64,000 nt of DNA from SKVR01 sp964491395 (GTDB taxonomy: Bacteria > Bacteroidota > Bacteroidia > Bacteroidales > UBA7960): contig CAZBGI010000009.1 of assembly GCA_964491395.1 (NCBI GenBank), positions 14,930 through 78,929 of the forward strand, read 5' to 3'. The notes below the pieces were generated by a model. The model saw only the letters and a list, made by a program, of their open reading frames with translations. It was not told where the DNA came from and ran no database searches. Position numbers and translations under genes: made by a program. Within the stretch, counting starts at the first letter, position 1; each line of letters starts with the position of its first letter. Of the stretch, positions 55,155 to 62,501 are shown piece after piece.

Positions 55155-55822
55155 AAGATAATAAAGGAGATTCCCAGGCTCATAAATTCAGCATCGGCTG
55201 CATTGTTATCAGTGAAAATATCCGTCAAAGAAATAAACGTGTTGAGATTTACCCTTCCATAGCCAATCCTGCCATGAAAACCCAATAGAAAGTTCTCTAT
55301 ATTGTTAAGTTTTCCTTCTTTTTGTTTGATGTCTCTTGCCCCGGAAACGGCTTCTCCCACATATTTGGTGTGGCCATTGATCAGCAATCCTCCTTTTATT
55401 CCGGCATGGATGCGGAAGGTTCGGGGAGTATTGCGTGTGCGATAACGAAATTCAACCGGAACATTCAGATAGTTAAGACTGAGTTTGTTGTTGTTATAGT
55501 CAATACCATCAGATATGGGTGAAAAATTGAAGTTGTCTCCGTCACTTATATACAGATTGTCGCTGTACAAGTTATGGCTGGTAAAACCCAATCCTGCAGC
55601 AACACTGAAATTGGATGTGCTGATTGGAAATTCCTGGATGTAATCAATGCTTATCCCTCTGTTGATTGTGTTGGTTTCCATGTTCTCTGGCAGGTTGGAC
55701 CATCCATCTGTGAAAAGACTGATGATTAACCGGTCTTTGGGACCCATTTTGGTGGCTTCCTGGGCGAAACTTCCGCTAAAAACCATTACTAAAGTTGCCA
55801 ATAATAAAAATTTCCTCTTCAT
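55151..55822 (-). CDS. PorT-like outer-membrane beta-barrel protein
   Basis: 223 residues: signal peptide (…FSGSFAQ, about 1-20), then a barrel of about eight strands including LSLNYLNVPVEFRYRT and FRIHAGIKGGLLINGHT, hallmarks of Bacteroidota OMP_b-brl_2 proteins, ending SLGISFIIF. Function unassigned. The 3' ends of this and the PAP2-like gene overlap by four bases on opposite strands, with no terminator between. Confidence 0.85.
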   Translation of the reverse strand: MKRKFLLLATLVMVFSGSFAQEATKMGPKDRLIISLFTDGWSNLPENMETNTINRGISIDYIQEFPISTSNFSVAAGLGFTSHNLYSDNLYISDGDNFNFSPISDGIDYNNNKLSLNYLNVPVEFRYRTRNTPRTFRIHAGIKGGLLINGHTKYVGEAVSGARDIKQKEGKLNNIENFLLGFHGRIGYGRVNLNTFISLTDIFTDNNAADAEFMSLGISFIIF

Positions 55823-55879
55823 GATACAAGTTTTATGTTCGTAACTAAATTAATTTTTTAAGAAGTGAGCAATGTTTTT

Positions 55880-55905
55880 CAAAAATAATGCCATTTTCCG
55901 ACAAA
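55880..55905 (-). promoter_or_regulatory. Promoter of the barrel gene at 55822
   Basis: On the minus strand: TTTG (55905-55902), 14 bp, TATTTTTG (55887-55880). Full consensus match, 58 bp upstream of the start. Confidence 0.65.
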
Positions 55906-55977
55906 GCATAACAAACAATTGAGTTGTTTTTTGAATATTTGATGGATTAAAGAAGGGTGAACCGGCATCCAGTAAAC

Positions 55978-56913
55978 TCAGAGGATAATAACCAACTTTC
56001 CTCTCACCCTGCCCGTCTCAATATAATGATGGGCCTCAACAACCTGCCCGAGGGTGTATTTTTTATCAATATAGGGTCTGATTTTCCCTTCTTCCATCAG
56101 CTTTGATAAAACGTCAAGGTCTTTACCGCCGGGTTTACAAATAATGCCAAATGCTTTTCGGCTTCGCAGGAGATTGGTTATTTGTCTGAATATTACACCG
56201 GGAGTAGGAAGAGTGGTAATATAGGTGCCTCCAGGTTTGATGATGCGTGAGCATTGGGCAGGAGAAGATTTGGCCACGGCATCCAGCACAATATCAAATT
56301 GTACCGGCAAACGGGTAAAATCTTCCTTCTCATAGTCAATCACTTGCTGGGCACCAAACCCTTTTACAAGATCGATGTTTTTGCCTGAGCATACTGCTAC
56401 AACCTCTGCACCCATGGCTTTGGCTATCTGAATGCCATACATGCCAACGCCACCTGAGCCTCCATTGATCAAAACTTTCATTCCCTGCGATATTTTTCCT
56501 TTGTCGCGAAGTGATTGAAGGGCAGTGAGTCCTGCCAGGGGTACCACGGCAGCATCTGCAAAATTCCATTGTGCGGGCATCATGCTCAGCAAATCTTCTT
56601 TAACGCAGAGATATTCCGAATATGCACCTCCTTCCTTGCTAAGCATGGCAAATACTTTCTCTCCCTGGCTGAATTTTTTGCTGCCGACTCCATTCTTTTC
56701 TACAATGCCGGCAAACTCTCCTCCAGGAGTTCGTGGAAACTTTTTGCCTGTAATGAATTTCAAACTTCCGTTGCGAACCTTATAGTCTACAGGATTAATC
56801 CCTGCAGCCTTTATTTTTATCAGCACTTCACCGGGACCGGGTTGCGGGAGATCAGTTTCTGTGATTTCCATCACTTCTGCAGGTCCATAGGTGTTATAGA
56901 TGATTTTTTTCAT
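55978..56913 (-). CDS. MDR-family NAD(P)H-dependent alcohol dehydrogenase/quinone oxidoreductase
   Basis: 311 residues. GroES-like N-terminal domain (PGPGEVLIKIKAAGINPVDYK near 26) and Rossmann domain with VLINGGSGGVGMYGIQIAKAMGAEV near 142. The structural zinc cysteines are absent, which fits the quinone-oxidoreductase (QOR) branch. Likely reduces enones or quinones. The start codon lies at the very edge of a 140-bp repeat, so its whole upstream region is repeat sequence. Confidence 0.92.
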   Translation of the reverse strand: MKKIIYNTYGPAEVMEITETDLPQPGPGEVLIKIKAAGINPVDYKVRNGSLKFITGKKFPRTPGGEFAGIVEKNGVGSKKFSQGEKVFAMLSKEGGAYSEYLCVKEDLLSMMPAQWNFADAAVVPLAGLTALQSLRDKGKISQGMKVLINGGSGGVGMYGIQIAKAMGAEVVAVCSGKNIDLVKGFGAQQVIDYEKEDFTRLPVQFDIVLDAVAKSSPAQCSRIIKPGGTYITTLPTPGVIFRQITNLLRSRKAFGIICKPGGKDLDVLSKLMEEGKIRPYIDKKYTLGQVVEAHHYIETGRVRGKLVIIL

Positions 56914-57047
56914 CTGTTTAAAATTTGATTAAGTTGGTCAGATGGAGCTCGCCAACAATATTGGTATCGTTCTTTTTGCCTTGTTGCGAAATTATAATCA
57001 TTCGCGTGTGTGTCAATATTATTGTCATGGCTCGGTTCATCTGTTTA
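56908..57047 (-). repeat. 140-bp perfect inverted repeat, left copy
   Basis: Exactly the reverse complement of 58269-58408 over 140 bases. It begins with the first codons of the oxidoreductase gene (ATGAAA on the minus strand) and extends upstream of it. A partial second unit (57035-57073) follows in the same orientation with two differences in 37 bases. Confidence 0.95.
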
Positions 57048-57272
57048 AAATTTGATTAAAGAGGTCAGATGGAAACTCCTTTGTTTATCATTCTCGTGTA
57101 TGGTAAATACTTAATCATGCAGGCTCCATATCCTCTTGTTGTTTTGATACTCAACAACCAACTTCAGCAACAGACATATTCTTTGTACCCATCGAATTGG
57201 TTGATTATGCAATCGCACAGGTGAATTGAATAAGAGGGTCAGGCTCTGCTATCAATTAATGTGGTCCATTAA

Positions 57273-57286
57273 ATTGTTTAAACAAT
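57273..57286. promoter_or_regulatory. 14-bp perfect palindrome upstream of the DsbA-family gene
   Basis: ATTGTTTAAACAAT, about 95 bp before the start at 57380. A possible operator; no adjacent regulator gene. Confidence 0.3.
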
Positions 57287-57379
57287 AAAGTTGCCAGAAT
57301 TGTTGGAAAGCGTAAACTAAAAGATGCAGGCAATGTTAAACTGTTGCATAATCTTTTTTATGAACGATAAAAAGAAAAT

Positions 57380-58045
57380 ATGAGTAAACTAAACGGAAAC
57401 CATATTGAGGACAAAGAAACTCCTGAGTTGATTTACGTGTACGATGCATTGTGTGGCTGGTGTTACGGATTCAGCCCGGTGATAATGCGACTGAATGAAG
57501 AATTCAGCGGGAAAGTTGATTTTCTCGTTCTTTCAGGGGGCATGGTTCGGGGAGAAAATGCCGGACCCATCGGTGAAGTTGCCGGATATATCAAACAAGC
57601 CTATAGAGCGGTGGAGGAGGTCACGGGGGTTAAGTTTGGGCAGAAATTTCTGGATGAAGTGCTGGAAAAGGAAGAGGCCGTTTTTAACTCGGTACCACCG
57701 GCCCGCGCACTGGCCGTTTTCAGGCTTGAAAAGCCTCACAGAGCCGTGGAGTTTGCAGCACGACTTCAAAAGGCCATCTATTATGATGGCAGGCTTGTGG
57801 AGGATAAAACCCTTTATCGTGATATTGCCTCCTCATTGGATGTGGATGGGGATGAACTGGTAAGGCAAATGGATACCGACGAAATCGCGCAGTTGGTGGA
57901 AAATGAATTTAAGGTGGTCGCCGGAATGGGCGTTACCGGATATCCTGCTTTGCTGATAAAAACCGGTGGAGAAATAAAAAGTCTTGCCAGGGGATATAAG
58001 CCTTATGACCAGATTTCGGCATTGGTACAGCAGCACTTAAGATAA
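57380..58045 (+). CDS. DsbA-family oxidoreductase (FrnE-like, CGWC)
   Basis: 221 residues without a signal peptide, so a cytoplasmic thioredoxin-fold protein rather than periplasmic DsbA. Active-site CGWC in YDALCGWCYGFSP near residue 22-25, helical insert, and the cis-proline loop MGVTGYPALLI near 195. Relatives act as disulfide isomerases/reductases or DsbA-like enzymes of unknown substrate. It is the only gene inside a 1221-bp segment bounded by the 140-bp inverted repeats, which hints at arrival as a unit. Confidence 0.88.
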   Translation: MSKLNGNHIEDKETPELIYVYDALCGWCYGFSPVIMRLNEEFSGKVDFLVLSGGMVRGENAGPIGEVAGYIKQAYRAVEEVTGVKFGQKFLDEVLEKEEAVFNSVPPARALAVFRLEKPHRAVEFAARLQKAIYYDGRLVEDKTLYRDIASSLDVDGDELVRQMDTDEIAQLVENEFKVVAGMGVTGYPALLIKTGGEIKSLARGYKPYDQISALVQQHLR

Positions 58046-58147
58046 TCCACAAATAAATGGTTTAACCAAAAATTGGTCTTAGGATTTTTCTGTTTCGGCA
58101 GGTTTGTTTTTCCCCAAATATTTTTACTTTTGCGAAATTAAGAAGCG

Positions 58148-58275
58148 GTAAACCGAGTCATGACAATAAATATTGACACACACGCGGATGATTATGATTT
58201 CGCAACAGGGCAAAACGCACGATATCAATATTATTGGCGAGCTCCATCTGACCGGCGAAATAAAATTATAAACAG
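58148..58275 (+). repeat. Diverged third copy of the 130-bp unit
   Basis: Direct tandem neighbour of the right inverted-repeat copy, clearly homologous along its length (for example ATGACAATAAATATTGACAC versus ATGACAATAATATTGACAC) but with several substitutions and a one-base insertion. Confidence 0.85.
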
Positions 58276-58408
58276 ATGAACCGAGCCATGACAATAATAT
58301 TGACACACACGCGAATGATTATAATTTCGCAACAAGGCAAAAAGAACGATACCAATATTGTTGGCGAGCTCCATCTGACCAACTTAATCAAATTTTAAAC
58401 AGATGAAA
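58269..58408 (+). repeat. 140-bp perfect inverted repeat, right copy
   Basis: Reverse complement of 56908-57047. The unit contains a 40-codon reading frame from ATG 58277 (MNRAMTIILTHTRMIII…) to a TAA before the terminal AAACAGATGAAA. That terminal ATG opens only a seven-codon frame here, whereas in the left copy it starts the oxidoreductase gene. Confidence 0.95.
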
Positions 58409-58449
58409 TTTACATCCAAAGCATAAAACTAAAGAAAAAAGATATCATT

Positions 58450-59160
58450 ATGGGAAGAGCTTTTGAATACCGTCGTGCGGCCAAAGAGAAACGTTGGGAT
58501 AAAATGTCCAAAGTTTTTCCGAAACTGGCCAAAGCCATTACTGTTGCCGCCAAAGAGGGCGGTGTTGACCCTGACTTGAATGCCCGTTTACGCACTGCCA
58601 TTCAAAATGCCAAGGCGCAAAATATGCCCAAAGATAATATTGACGCTGCCATAAAGAGAGCTGCAGGGAAAGATGCTGAAAGTTTTTCGGAGATTCTTTA
58701 TGAAGGAAAAGGACCTCATGGAGTGTTGGTAGTCATTGAATGTGCTACCGACAACCCCACCCGCACCATTGCCAATATCAAGTCCTACTTCAACAAGATA
58801 GGAGGCTCTTTGGTGCCCACAGGTTCCCTGGATTTCATGTTTGCCCGCAAAGCAGTTTTTCAGTTTGACCTCAAAGAGGGAATGGATGTGGAAGAGATGG
58901 AGCTGGAGCTGATTGATGCCGGACTGGAAGAGATAGAAGTGAACGAAGGAACAGCTTATGCTTATGCAGACTACAAGGATTTTGGTACGCTCAGTCAGGC
59001 GTTGGAAGACAAAGGTGTTGAGGTGACCAAGGCCAACCTGCAACGCATACCTACTTCCCCTGTTGAGTTTACCGAAGAACAAATGGACGAAATTGACAAG
59101 CTCCTGGATAAAATTGATGATGATGATGACATCCAGGCTGTTTTTACCAATATTGCCTGA
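58450..59160 (+). CDS. yebC: YebC/PmpR-family protein (TACO1 family)
   Basis: 236 residues: MGRAFEYRRAAKEKRWDKMSK then FPKLAKAITVAAKEGGVDPDLN-type N-terminal helical domain, NMPKDNIDAAIKRAAG near 59, YEGKGPHGVLVVIECATDN near 82, and the acidic C-terminal end. YebC proteins are known as transcription regulators and as ribosome-associated factors that ease translation of proline stretches. Its leader is repeat sequence. Ends at a strong terminator. Confidence 0.95.
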   Translation: MGRAFEYRRAAKEKRWDKMSKVFPKLAKAITVAAKEGGVDPDLNARLRTAIQNAKAQNMPKDNIDAAIKRAAGKDAESFSEILYEGKGPHGVLVVIECATDNPTRTIANIKSYFNKIGGSLVPTGSLDFMFARKAVFQFDLKEGMDVEEMELELIDAGLEEIEVNEGTAYAYADYKDFGTLSQALEDKGVEVTKANLQRIPTSPVEFTEEQMDEIDKLLDKIDDDDDIQAVFTNIA

Positions 59161-59178
59161 AAAGAATTGTTCCAGGAA

Positions 59179-59211
59179 CACAAAAGCCCGGTTTTGCCGG
59201 GCTTTTGTGTT
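59179..59211 (+). terminator. Terminator after yebC
   Basis: Thirteen-base perfect stem CACAAAAGCCCGG / CCGGGCTTTTGTG (59179-59191 with 59197-59209), 18 bp after the stop; the stem itself carries the T-rich arm. Confidence 0.85.
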
Positions 59212-59264
59212 ATGCAGTAAACCTCAAGCAGGTAGAATGAACCTGACCTGTCGTTGGGTTTTTA

Positions 59265-59930
59265 TCAGGCAACACGTTGGCTTTCCTTTTGATAGATTTT
59301 TATCCAGGCCAGCAAACCTGCTACAGCGATACCCAGAAAAACGAAATACTGAAAGCTCGTGAAAACATATCCTTTGTTAAAATACAAAGGAACGGAAATG
59401 GCATCACCAATGATCCAGTAAATCCAGTTTTCAATGCGCTTCAATGCCATAAAGAGCATTCCAACCAGGAAAATCGATGTGGTCAATGAGTCAACATAGA
59501 GCAGTTTCAATCCTTCAAAATACACGTACTCCGACATGTAAGCTGCATCATCCTGCTTGAAATAATAAATCAAGCCCCAGATGGCAAAGAAAAACACGAA
59601 AACGGCCACCACTCCCATGATTTGTTGTGCTTTGGTATTCCAGCGGATGGGGATGATCTTTTTTTCAGGTCCTTTGCGTGTCCACATATACCAGCCATAA
59701 ACACTCATGAGAAAGTAAAAGAAATTGATCCCCACATCGGCATACAACTGGGGTTCAATGAGAATGTACACATAAATCAGCACCGATATGATACCGGTGG
59801 GATATACAAGAATATTGGCCTTTTTGGCATACCATACACTCAGCAGGCCAAAAATAACGGCGACAATTTCCAGCCAGGTGGTTTCAAGGATATTCTGCCA
59901 TAAAAGATCTAAGAAGCTATTTAATAACAT
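59265..59930 (-). CDS. pnuC: Nicotinamide riboside transporter PnuC
   Basis: 221 residues with seven or so membrane helices. PnuC features: WLEIVAVIFGLLSVWYAKKANILVYPTGI near 19-47, YADVGINFFYFLMSVYGWYMW near 63-83, and the C-terminal WIYWIIGDAISVPLYFNKGYVFTSFQY near 168-194. It imports nicotinamide riboside, or in some clades thiamine or riboflavin, by facilitated diffusion. No TPP or NAD riboswitch was recognised in the short leader, so nicotinamide riboside is the default guess. Confidence 0.93.
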   Translation of the reverse strand: MLLNSFLDLLWQNILETTWLEIVAVIFGLLSVWYAKKANILVYPTGIISVLIYVYILIEPQLYADVGINFFYFLMSVYGWYMWTRKGPEKKIIPIRWNTKAQQIMGVVAVFVFFFAIWGLIYYFKQDDAAYMSEYVYFEGLKLLYVDSLTTSIFLVGMLFMALKRIENWIYWIIGDAISVPLYFNKGYVFTSFQYFVFLGIAVAGLLAWIKIYQKESQRVA

Positions 59931-59959
59931 ATTGGATGGGGGGTTATATAAAAACCCTG

Positions 59960-59967
59960 CAAAGATA
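59960..59967 (-). promoter_or_regulatory. Candidate pnuC -7 element
   Basis: The minus strand reads TATCTTTG, 30 bp upstream of the pnuC start and downstream of the NTF2-like gene. No -33 box. Confidence 0.45.
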
Positions 59968-59998
59968 AATATTTTACCTCCTGTAAGCGTCTGTTTTT

Positions 59999-60445
59999 TT
60001 AATGTTGATGGTACAACTTGTTAAATATCTTCCATCCGTCATCAAATTTGTAAAGCCCGAGGTAATCAGTGAAAAGCAAACGACCTTCACGGTAAAGTTC
60101 CAGTTTTACCATGGCAGCATGGCCTGTAACATCTACGTCAAGTATTCTGGCTTCTACCTCTACATGAGTGTAATCAGGGTTGTTTTGTCTTTCTTCCACG
60201 ATTTCGATCATTCTGCTTAGTGGAAGTTCTGATAACGCTCCACCACGGTTGAGTACCATTACGAAGGTGGGATGAAAGCCGGCTTCCATCATTTCTCTCC
60301 CTCCCAGGTTTTGAAATCCTTCTACATAAGCATTTTGAACCGTTGCAATAACTGCTTCTTCTTCTTGCGCTGATGCAGTATATGCCGCTACTGTCAGGAA
60401 GACAAGCAACAGCATGTTTTTTGTGATGATTGTAAAAGAGTTCAT
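59999..60445 (-). CDS. Exported NTF2-like (putative lumazine-binding type) protein
   Basis: 148 residues from ATG 60445, which gives a signal peptide ending AYTASAQ (about residue 27); an upstream ATG at 60505 would place 20 residues ahead of it. The mature part has the NTF2-like cone fold: AVIATVQNAYVEGFQNLGGREMME, HPTFVMVLNRGG, and FTDYLGLYKFDDGWKIFNKLYH. Such small proteins bind diverse ligands; no catalytic claim is made. pnuC follows in the same direction 68 bp on. Confidence 0.8.
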   Translation of the reverse strand: MNSFTIITKNMLLLVFLTVAAYTASAQEEEAVIATVQNAYVEGFQNLGGREMMEAGFHPTFVMVLNRGGALSELPLSRMIEIVEERQNNPDYTHVEVEARILDVDVTGHAAMVKLELYREGRLLFTDYLGLYKFDDGWKIFNKLYHQH

Positions 60446-60520
60446 AATGCTGATTTTTAAAAGTTCGACCGCTAAGATAATGCAAAGAATTATATTTTGT
60501 TGCATAAATATGCGTTACCA

Positions 60521-60547
60521 TTTGTACTGTTTATTTTCATATCTTTG
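60521..60547 (+). promoter_or_regulatory. Promoter of the DEAD-box helicase gene
   Basis: TTTG (60521-60524), 15 bp, TATCTTTG (60540-60547): full consensus match, giving a leader of about 110 bases. Confidence 0.7.
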
Positions 60548-60551
60548 CATG

Positions 60552-60612
60552 TCAGGTAAATAAAGCCGGGTGCACTCCCCAAGCAGGCCACTTCGACAAG
60601 ATTTTTACCTGA
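60552..60612 (+). ncRNA. Possible structured 5' leader element of the helicase gene
   Basis: Starting within five bases of the -7 box, TCAGGTAAA (60552-60560) pairs perfectly with TTTACCTGA (60604-60612). It encloses a GC-rich 43-base core with small helices (GGG/CCC and CTT/AAG). It matches no riboswitch family I know. Helicase and cold-shock genes often have regulated leaders. Confidence 0.4.
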
Positions 60613-60665
60613 TTACTTTAAATTGTTAAGATGATTTCTCACCTATAATTAAAAAATAAATTACA

Positions 60666-61994
60666 TTGTTATTTTCCGAATTACAACTCAATGAAGAATT
60701 GATGGAAGGGTTGAACGCCATGGGCTTCAAAGAAGCCACTCCCGTGCAGCAACAAGCCATTCCATTGATTCTTGAAAACAAAGATTTGTTGGCCTGTGCC
60801 CAGACCGGCACCGGCAAAACGGCAGCTTTTATCCTGCCCATTCTTCACAAAATAAAAACAGAAAATACTACCGGACTTAATACCCTGGTAATTGTACCTA
60901 CCCGGGAACTGGCCATGCAAATCGATCAGCAGATTGAAGGGCTGGGCTATTTTGTTTCTGTAAGTTCCATGGCCGTTTTTGGCGGGGGCGACGGAATAAC
61001 CTGGGAGGCCCAGAAGAAGAGCCTTACCCTGGGAGCTGATATCGTGGTGGCTACACCCGGCAGGCTCATTGCCATGCTCTCCATGGGGAAAATCAATTTT
61101 TCTTCCCTTAAGCACCTGGTGCTGGATGAGGCCGACCGCATGCTGGATATGGGTTTCTCTGAAGATATCATGCGCATCATCGGCTATCTTCCCAAAGAGA
61201 GGCAAACCCTGCTTTTTAGTGCTACCATGCCACCCAAGATTGAAATTCTGGCCAATAAAATCCTCCATAATCCTGTAAAGTTTAATCTTTCTCTGTCCAA
61301 ACCGGCTGCCGGAATTTCTCAGCAAGCTTATGTGGTGCACAACAGGCAAAAGGACGATTTGCTGTTGCACATTCTCGAAAACAAAGACTTTGACTCGGTA
61401 CTCATTTTTGCTTCTACCAAAATCAAAGTGAAGCAGATTGGGGATATGCTCAAATCCAGAAAGCTGGATGTGAAATCCTTTCACTCTGATCTGGAACAGG
61501 AAGTGCGCGGGGCTTTGCTCAGAGATTTTAAAAACAGACAACTCCGCATTATCGTGGCTACCGACGTGCTGGCCCGCGGTATTGACGTGGATAATATCAG
61601 CCTGGTGGTCAATTATGATGCTCCTGGTGATCCTGAAGATTACGTGCACCGTGTGGGCCGTACCGCCCGTGCAGCCAAAACGGGGGTAGCCATCACTTTT
61701 ATTGGAGATGGCGAGCAGCGTAAATTTTCAGGAGTAGAGAGGCTGATTGATGCTACCGTACCCAAAATGCCCCTGCCCAAAGAGCTGGGAGAAGGACCGG
61801 TATATGATCCTTCCAAAAAACCCACTTTCGAGAGGAAGCAGGGAGGAGGACGGTTTCATCGCAAAAGAAAACCTGAAGGCCAGGGCAGAGGGCGCAATGA
61901 TTCCCGCGCTTCAGGCAACAACAGGAGTAAAGACGAAAAACCACGAAAAAGATATCGGCCCCGCGACAAAAGGAATAATCAGGGCGACGCTTGA
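60666..61994 (+). CDS. DEAD-box ATP-dependent RNA helicase (RhlE-like)
   Basis: 442 residues starting at TTG 60666, chosen because LFSELQLNEELMEGLNAMGF is the usual Q-motif leader of the family. Motifs: ATPVQQQAIP, Walker A AQTGTGKTAAF near 47, PTRELAMQ, TPGRL, VLDEADRMLDMGF near 149, SAT, ATDVLARGIDVD near 300 and HRVGRTARA near 328. The last 70 residues are a basic Gly/Arg/Lys-rich tail that probably binds RNA. Expected in ribosome assembly or RNA turnover, especially in the cold. Confidence 0.95.
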   Translation: MLFSELQLNEELMEGLNAMGFKEATPVQQQAIPLILENKDLLACAQTGTGKTAAFILPILHKIKTENTTGLNTLVIVPTRELAMQIDQQIEGLGYFVSVSSMAVFGGGDGITWEAQKKSLTLGADIVVATPGRLIAMLSMGKINFSSLKHLVLDEADRMLDMGFSEDIMRIIGYLPKERQTLLFSATMPPKIEILANKILHNPVKFNLSLSKPAAGISQQAYVVHNRQKDDLLLHILENKDFDSVLIFASTKIKVKQIGDMLKSRKLDVKSFHSDLEQEVRGALLRDFKNRQLRIIVATDVLARGIDVDNISLVVNYDAPGDPEDYVHRVGRTARAAKTGVAITFIGDGEQRKFSGVERLIDATVPKMPLPKELGEGPVYDPSKKPTFERKQGGGRFHRKRKPEGQGRGRNDSRASGNNRSKDEKPRKRYRPRDKRNNQGDA

Positions 61995-62014
61995 TGATCG
62001 CAGCCGTTGCCGGG

Positions 62015-62089
62015 CAATGCTCCTATCCATTGCCGTCAGTTTTAACTGATGGATAAAAAGCTTGAAGCTTCAGGTGGGACTTTAGTCCC
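62015..62089. repeat. REP-like composite unit, copy 1
   Basis: A 39-bp block (62015-62053, containing CCGTCAGTTTTAACTGATGG) followed after 22 bases by the hairpin GGGACTTTAGTCCC (62076-62089). The 39-bp block recurs at 62224 with one difference. Confidence 0.8.
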
Positions 62090-62223
62090 CATAGCAAACA
62101 ACCCGGAATAATTGAGCTGTCCTTAATTGCCCTTCATCTCTTATGGCTTCTGTACAGCACTTTTGATACTGACCTCTTTACTGTTCAGTACCGCACAACC
62201 TGAATCTTTGACAAATTAAAAGA

Positions 62224-62297
62224 CAATGCTCCTATCCATTGCCGTCAGTTTTAACTGACGGATTTGAGAGGCTAAAAGAGCCAGGGGCTTGAGCCCC
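62224..62297. repeat. REP-like composite unit, copy 2
   Basis: The same 39-bp block (62224-62262), a 21-base spacer that can form its own small hairpin (GGCT/AGCC), and the hairpin GGGGCTTGAGCCCC (62284-62297). The part from 62271 is in the 55-mer duplicated across the following gap. Confidence 0.8.
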
Positions 62298-62325
62298 CTT
62301 ATTTATCTGTTTGTAGAATTTGGAT

Positions 62326-62425
62326 NNNNNNNNNNNNNNNNNNNNNNNNNNNNNNNNNNNNNNNNNNNNNNNNNNNNNNNNNNNNNNNNNNNNNNNNNNN
62401 NNNNNNNNNNNNNNNNNNNNNNNNN
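62326..62425. other. Assembly gap (100 N)
   Basis: Exactly 100 N. The same 55 bases (62271-62325 and 62426-62480) flank it, as at the other gap. It falls inside a repeat array, which explains why assembly stopped. 61995-62501 otherwise shows no gene. Confidence 0.97.
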
Positions 62426-62501
62426 GCTAAAAGAGCCAGGGGCTTGAGCCCCCTTATTTATCTGTTTGTAGAATTTGGATAATCATTAAAGATTCCTCAA
62501 T

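Noticed and set aside
59931..59998. TPP or NAD-type riboswitch before pnuC
   Set aside because: The leader is too short and shows none of the conserved aptamer sequences.
60681..61649. 322-codon frame on the minus strand
   Set aside because: Antisense to the DEAD-box helicase core; no family features.
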